Below, in pieces: positions 61,505 through 64,000 of a stretch of 64,000 nucleotides of DNA. The stretch comes from Pectinatus haikarae. Lineage in GTDB: Bacteria > Bacillota > Negativicutes > Selenomonadales > Selenomonadaceae. The position numbers were made by a program, and so were the translations under genes. Every line of letters starts with the position of its first letter. Within the stretch, counting starts at the first letter, position 1. The DNA lies in contig NZ_WIQM01000016.1 in the NCBI RefSeq assembly GCF_015732185.1, positions 248,001 through 312,000 of the forward strand, in the 5' to 3' direction. The notes under the pieces were generated by a model, which was not told the DNA's origin, searched no databases, and saw nothing but the letters and a program-made list of their open reading frames with translations.

Positions 61505-62275
61505 TCAGATATTATATTCCACGGCCAATTCCTCTTTAGGAAAAAATTGTTCATATACCAGCCTTCGTACACGGGCAAAATCATCACTGGTTCTGTCTCT
61601 GGGTCTGGGAAGCTCCACGGAAATAACTTTTTTTACGGTTCCCGGCTTAGCTGATAAGACCACTATCTTATCCCCCATAAATATAGCCTCATCAATATCA
61701 TGTGTCACCAAAATCAGCGTAGTCTTCTCTTTTTCCCAAATATGCAATACCTCTTTTTGCATATTTATTTTAGTGAATGCATCAAGTGCACCAAACGGTT
61801 CATCCAAAAGCAATGTATTTGGCCTGTTGATCAAAGAACGCGCTATGCTGACCCGCTGCTGCATACCGCCCGACAGCTGCTTGGGCAGTGCTTTTTCAAA
61901 TCCGGTCAGTCCTACCAGATCGACATGTTCCCTGATAATCTTTTTTTTCTCTGATTTTGACAATGTTTGCGATATGCCGAACTCAATATTTTTTTCGACC
62001 GAACTCCATGGCAGCAGCCTTGGTTCCTGGAAAATTACACCTATGTCCTTTTCGGAAGGATGATCTATTTTTTTTCCGTTTAATTCTACGCTGCCTGATG
62101 TGCTTTGTTCCAATCCGGCTATAACTTTTAACAATGTGCTTTTTCCGCAGCCGCTGGTCCCAACTATACTGATAATCTGTCCGTCGCCAATAGAAAAATT
62201 TATATCATGCAAAACTTCGATTTTTCTGCCGTTAATAATGAAAAATTTTTGCACATTTTTTACATTTATAGCCAT
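61505..62275 (-). CDS. ABC transporter ATP-binding protein (SsuB/TauB type)
   Basis: A 256-residue ATPase: GTSGCGKST (Walker A), GVIFQEPRLLPW (Q loop), QLSGGMQQRVSIARSL (signature), TLLLDEPFGALD (Walker B) and LVTHDIDEA (H loop). With the adjacent permease and binding protein it imports an organosulfur or related anion. The ATG at 62275 follows AAAGGAT; it overlaps no gene, unlike the longer frame. Confidence 0.93.
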   Translation of the reverse strand: MAINVKNVQKFFIINGRKIEVLHDINFSIGDGQIISIVGTSGCGKSTLLKVIAGLEQSTSGSVELNGKKIDHPSEKDIGVIFQEPRLLPWSSVEKNIEFGISQTLSKSEKKKIIREHVDLVGLTGFEKALPKQLSGGMQQRVSIARSLINRPNTLLLDEPFGALDAFTKINMQKEVLHIWEKEKTTLILVTHDIDEAIFMGDKIVVLSAKPGTVKKVISVELPRPRDRTSDDFARVRRLVYEQFFPKEELAVEYNI

Positions 62276-62289
62276 AGATTTATCCTTTC

Positions 62290-63078
62290 TTAATCCTCCT
62301 GATCCACCCAATACAATGTTTTTTTCTGTATTTTGATAACTAATATATCTATGATCAGCCCAATTATCGCGATCGAAATAATTCCCACGAATAATGTCCC
62401 AGGCTGTGCCAGCTCACGTCCGTATGATATCAAATATCCCACTCCGGCCGAAGCAGCGATCATTTCGGCTGCAACCACGCAGGTCCATGCGCCGCTTATC
62501 CCCAAACGCAGTCCGGTAAATATCGCCGGAACGGCCGAAGGTAAAATAATTTTGCATAACATTATTTTTCTCGTCTTGCCGAAGGCTTTTGCTAATTCCA
62601 GAAGTTTCGGATCCGCACTGCGTATTCCCTGCATTGTATTGAGCAGTACGGGCCAAAATGCGCCTATTACAATAACTCCTATTTTTGATGCCTCACCTAT
62701 TCCCAGCCACAATATAAAAAAGGGAATACAGGCGATAGCCGGAATCGGTCTCAATATGCCTATTAAAGGGTCAACCATTTTGCCGAAGGTTTTAAATAAT
62801 ACCGCCAGGCTGCCAAGCACAAGACCAAGCATGCTCCCTATAATATATCCATAAATTACTCTTCCCAGACTTGCTGTAACATGTTTAAAATAGCTGCCTT
62901 TCTCCACCATTTGATCAAACGAAACGGTAATAGTTTCAGGGCTGGCAAATATCGATGGTTTTATAAGACCGCGATCACTTGCAATCTGCCATAAAATTAT
63001 TATAAGCAGGGGCAGCACTAAGGCTAAAAATAAATTTTTAAATAACGCTTTTACCCGAAAAATATTGTGGACTGCCAT
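62290..63078 (-). CDS. ABC transporter permease (SsuC/TauC type)
   Basis: A 262-residue permease with about six membrane segments and the BPD_transp_1 domain; the ATPase-contacting loop appears as ELAKAFGKTRKIMLCKIILP. GGGGG precedes the ATG. Located between the binding protein and the ATPase. Confidence 0.93.
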   Translation of the reverse strand: MAVHNIFRVKALFKNLFLALVLPLLIIILWQIASDRGLIKPSIFASPETITVSFDQMVEKGSYFKHVTASLGRVIYGYIIGSMLGLVLGSLAVLFKTFGKMVDPLIGILRPIPAIACIPFFILWLGIGEASKIGVIVIGAFWPVLLNTMQGIRSADPKLLELAKAFGKTRKIMLCKIILPSAVPAIFTGLRLGISGAWTCVVAAEMIAASAGVGYLISYGRELAQPGTLFVGIISIAIIGLIIDILVIKIQKKTLYWVDQED

Positions 63079-63116
63079 GCTTTCCCCCTTCTTTCATCTA
63101 GGTATATAGATAACAT

Positions 63117-64000
63117 TTATTGAATGCCTGCTTTTTGCAAAATTGAGGTATCAATATATTTGGCAATATCAACATTTTTTTTCAGCAGACCATATTTATA
63201 AGAGTCCTTTGCACCTTTATCAAGAGCATCTATTTTATCCTGAGTAAGTGTCAAATTCAAATCTCCTACATCTAATAATATTTTTAATCCCGGAACAGTT
63301 GCTTCTGTAGCTTCATGAGTAATTTCTATTGCCTTGTCAGGATTTGCCTTCGACCACTCTGCGGCTTTCTGCAGTGCTTTCAGCAGTTTGGCCGTTGCTT
63401 CCGGATTATCTTTGATAAATTGGTTTCTTGCCAATATTGGCGACACAAATAATTTTATACCTGTACCTCTTTGCAGAACGGATACACCGTTTCCTGTCTC
63501 TGCCGCTTGTGAAAGGTTTGGTTCCCATATAACATCAGCATCAATATCACCTGATACAAGACTTGAAACTCCATCTGACGGGCCAAGATTTACAATTTCG
63601 ACATCTTTTTCGGTCAGCCCCCCTTTAGCCAGCAGCAGATATAAAAAAGGCTGAGCGTTACTGCCAAAAGGAACTGCTATTTTTTTCCCTTTTAGATCAG
63701 ACAGCTGATGAATATGGGCGGCATCTCTGACAGCAATTCCCTGATTGTCGCTTGAAGCACTCGCCGAAGCTATGATCTTTATGTCAAGTCCGTTGGCAAT
63801 ACCTGAATAAACCGGCATATCGCCCATAAAACCGACATCCAGATTATCAGATGTCATTCCTTCAATGATCGGTGGCCCATAATTGAATGTGGAAATTTCC
63901 ACATCAAGTCCCTCATCCTTAAAATAGCCTAGTTTTTCCGCCACATAAACCTGAAAATATGTTGGCTGTGATGCCAGACGTATTTTTACGTTACTGTCTT
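63117..64000 (-). CDS. SsuA/NrtA-type substrate-binding protein (partial at right edge)
   Basis: The gene runs off the window on its 5' side; about 293 residues are visible. VKIRLASQPTYFQVYVAEKL then GYFKDEGLDVEI is the usual start of the mature domain of SsuA/TauA proteins. GLDIKIIASASASSDNQGIA, DLKGKKIAVPFGSNAQPFLY and DADVIWEPNLSQAAE follow in the expected order. The signal peptide lies outside. Substrate (sulfonate, taurine or nitrate-like) is not determined; the adjoining ATPase and permease are of the same type. Confidence 0.9.
   Translation of the reverse strand, partial: DSNVKIRLASQPTYFQVYVAEKLGYFKDEGLDVEISTFNYGPPIIEGMTSDNLDVGFMGDMPVYSGIANGLDIKIIASASASSDNQGIAVRDAAHIHQLSDLKGKKIAVPFGSNAQPFLYLLLAKGGLTEKDVEIVNLGPSDGVSSLVSGDIDADVIWEPNLSQAAETGNGVSVLQRGTGIKLFVSPILARNQFIKDNPEATAKLLKALQKAAEWSKANPDKAIEITHEATEATVPGLKILLDVGDLNLTLTQDKIDALDKGAKDSYKYGLLKKNVDIAKYIDTSILQKAGIQ

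Overview
The window reads as chromosome of a low-to-moderate GC, anaerobic, diderm member of the Firmicutes, most likely a Negativicute (Selenomonadales/Sporomusa relatives). The backbone is Firmicute-like: a T-box leader, an L10 leader, long-form HPF, FloA/NfeD, and the nusG-L11-L1-L10-L7/L12 block with a tRNA cluster. It also encodes outer-membrane machinery (a secretin and a TolC-type protein), which monoderm Firmicutes lack. I would not name a genus from sequence alone.

Layout. 1-2078: the start of tyrA and aroF behind a tyrosine-type T-box, then hpf. 2288-7881: a PilP-like/secretin pair, an nfeD-floA-hypothetical operon and an HD-GYP protein. 8017-12208 (minus): brnQ, a metallophosphoesterase, a gamma-carbonic-anhydrase-like protein and endonuclease IV. 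12530-15722: a sodium:solute symporter and the molybdenum-cofactor genes moaC, MOSC and mogA. 15723-25571: a very AT-rich, decayed island bounded by IS256-type sequences. It holds a MarR regulator with five copies of one palindromic operator, remnants of a dehydratase activase and an FMN reductase, an intact SDR, and an HlyD/ABC-permease/TolC export operon whose fourth gene is cut by an IS. 25580-45565 (minus): a selenium-linked purine/urate-type catabolic cluster in two transcription units. 45579-52479: its probable regulator, a PHP phosphoesterase, uvrC, a SYLF protein, a DMT protein and larC1-larE. 52604-56659: ribosomal and transcription genes and five tRNAs. 57029-64000: threonine ammonia-lyase, a Dcu transporter, metK and an SsuABC-type ABC transporter cut by the window edge.

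How the parts work together. The molybdenum-cofactor genes (moaC, mogA, moaA, moeA, a MocA-like transferase, XdhC) supply two molybdenum hydroxylases: the single-chain Se-dependent xanthine dehydrogenase type and a three-subunit enzyme. Around them sit a purine permease, SsnA, a YgfK-like Fe-S protein, hydantoinase, an N-acyl-D-amino-acid-deacylase-like enzyme, YgeY and diaminopropionate ammonia-lyase. This matches the gene set known for anaerobic purine/urate breakdown. The three transcription units (symporter, permease-xdh, dpaL-moaA) share a promoter motif and each carries an intrinsic terminator between promoter and start codon, which suggests one common control.

The most notable structural observation is that the island appears to split the convergent mogA/xdhC intergenic terminator. 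Perfect 15-bp halves of one hairpin remain at its two outer ends, next to inverted IS ends.
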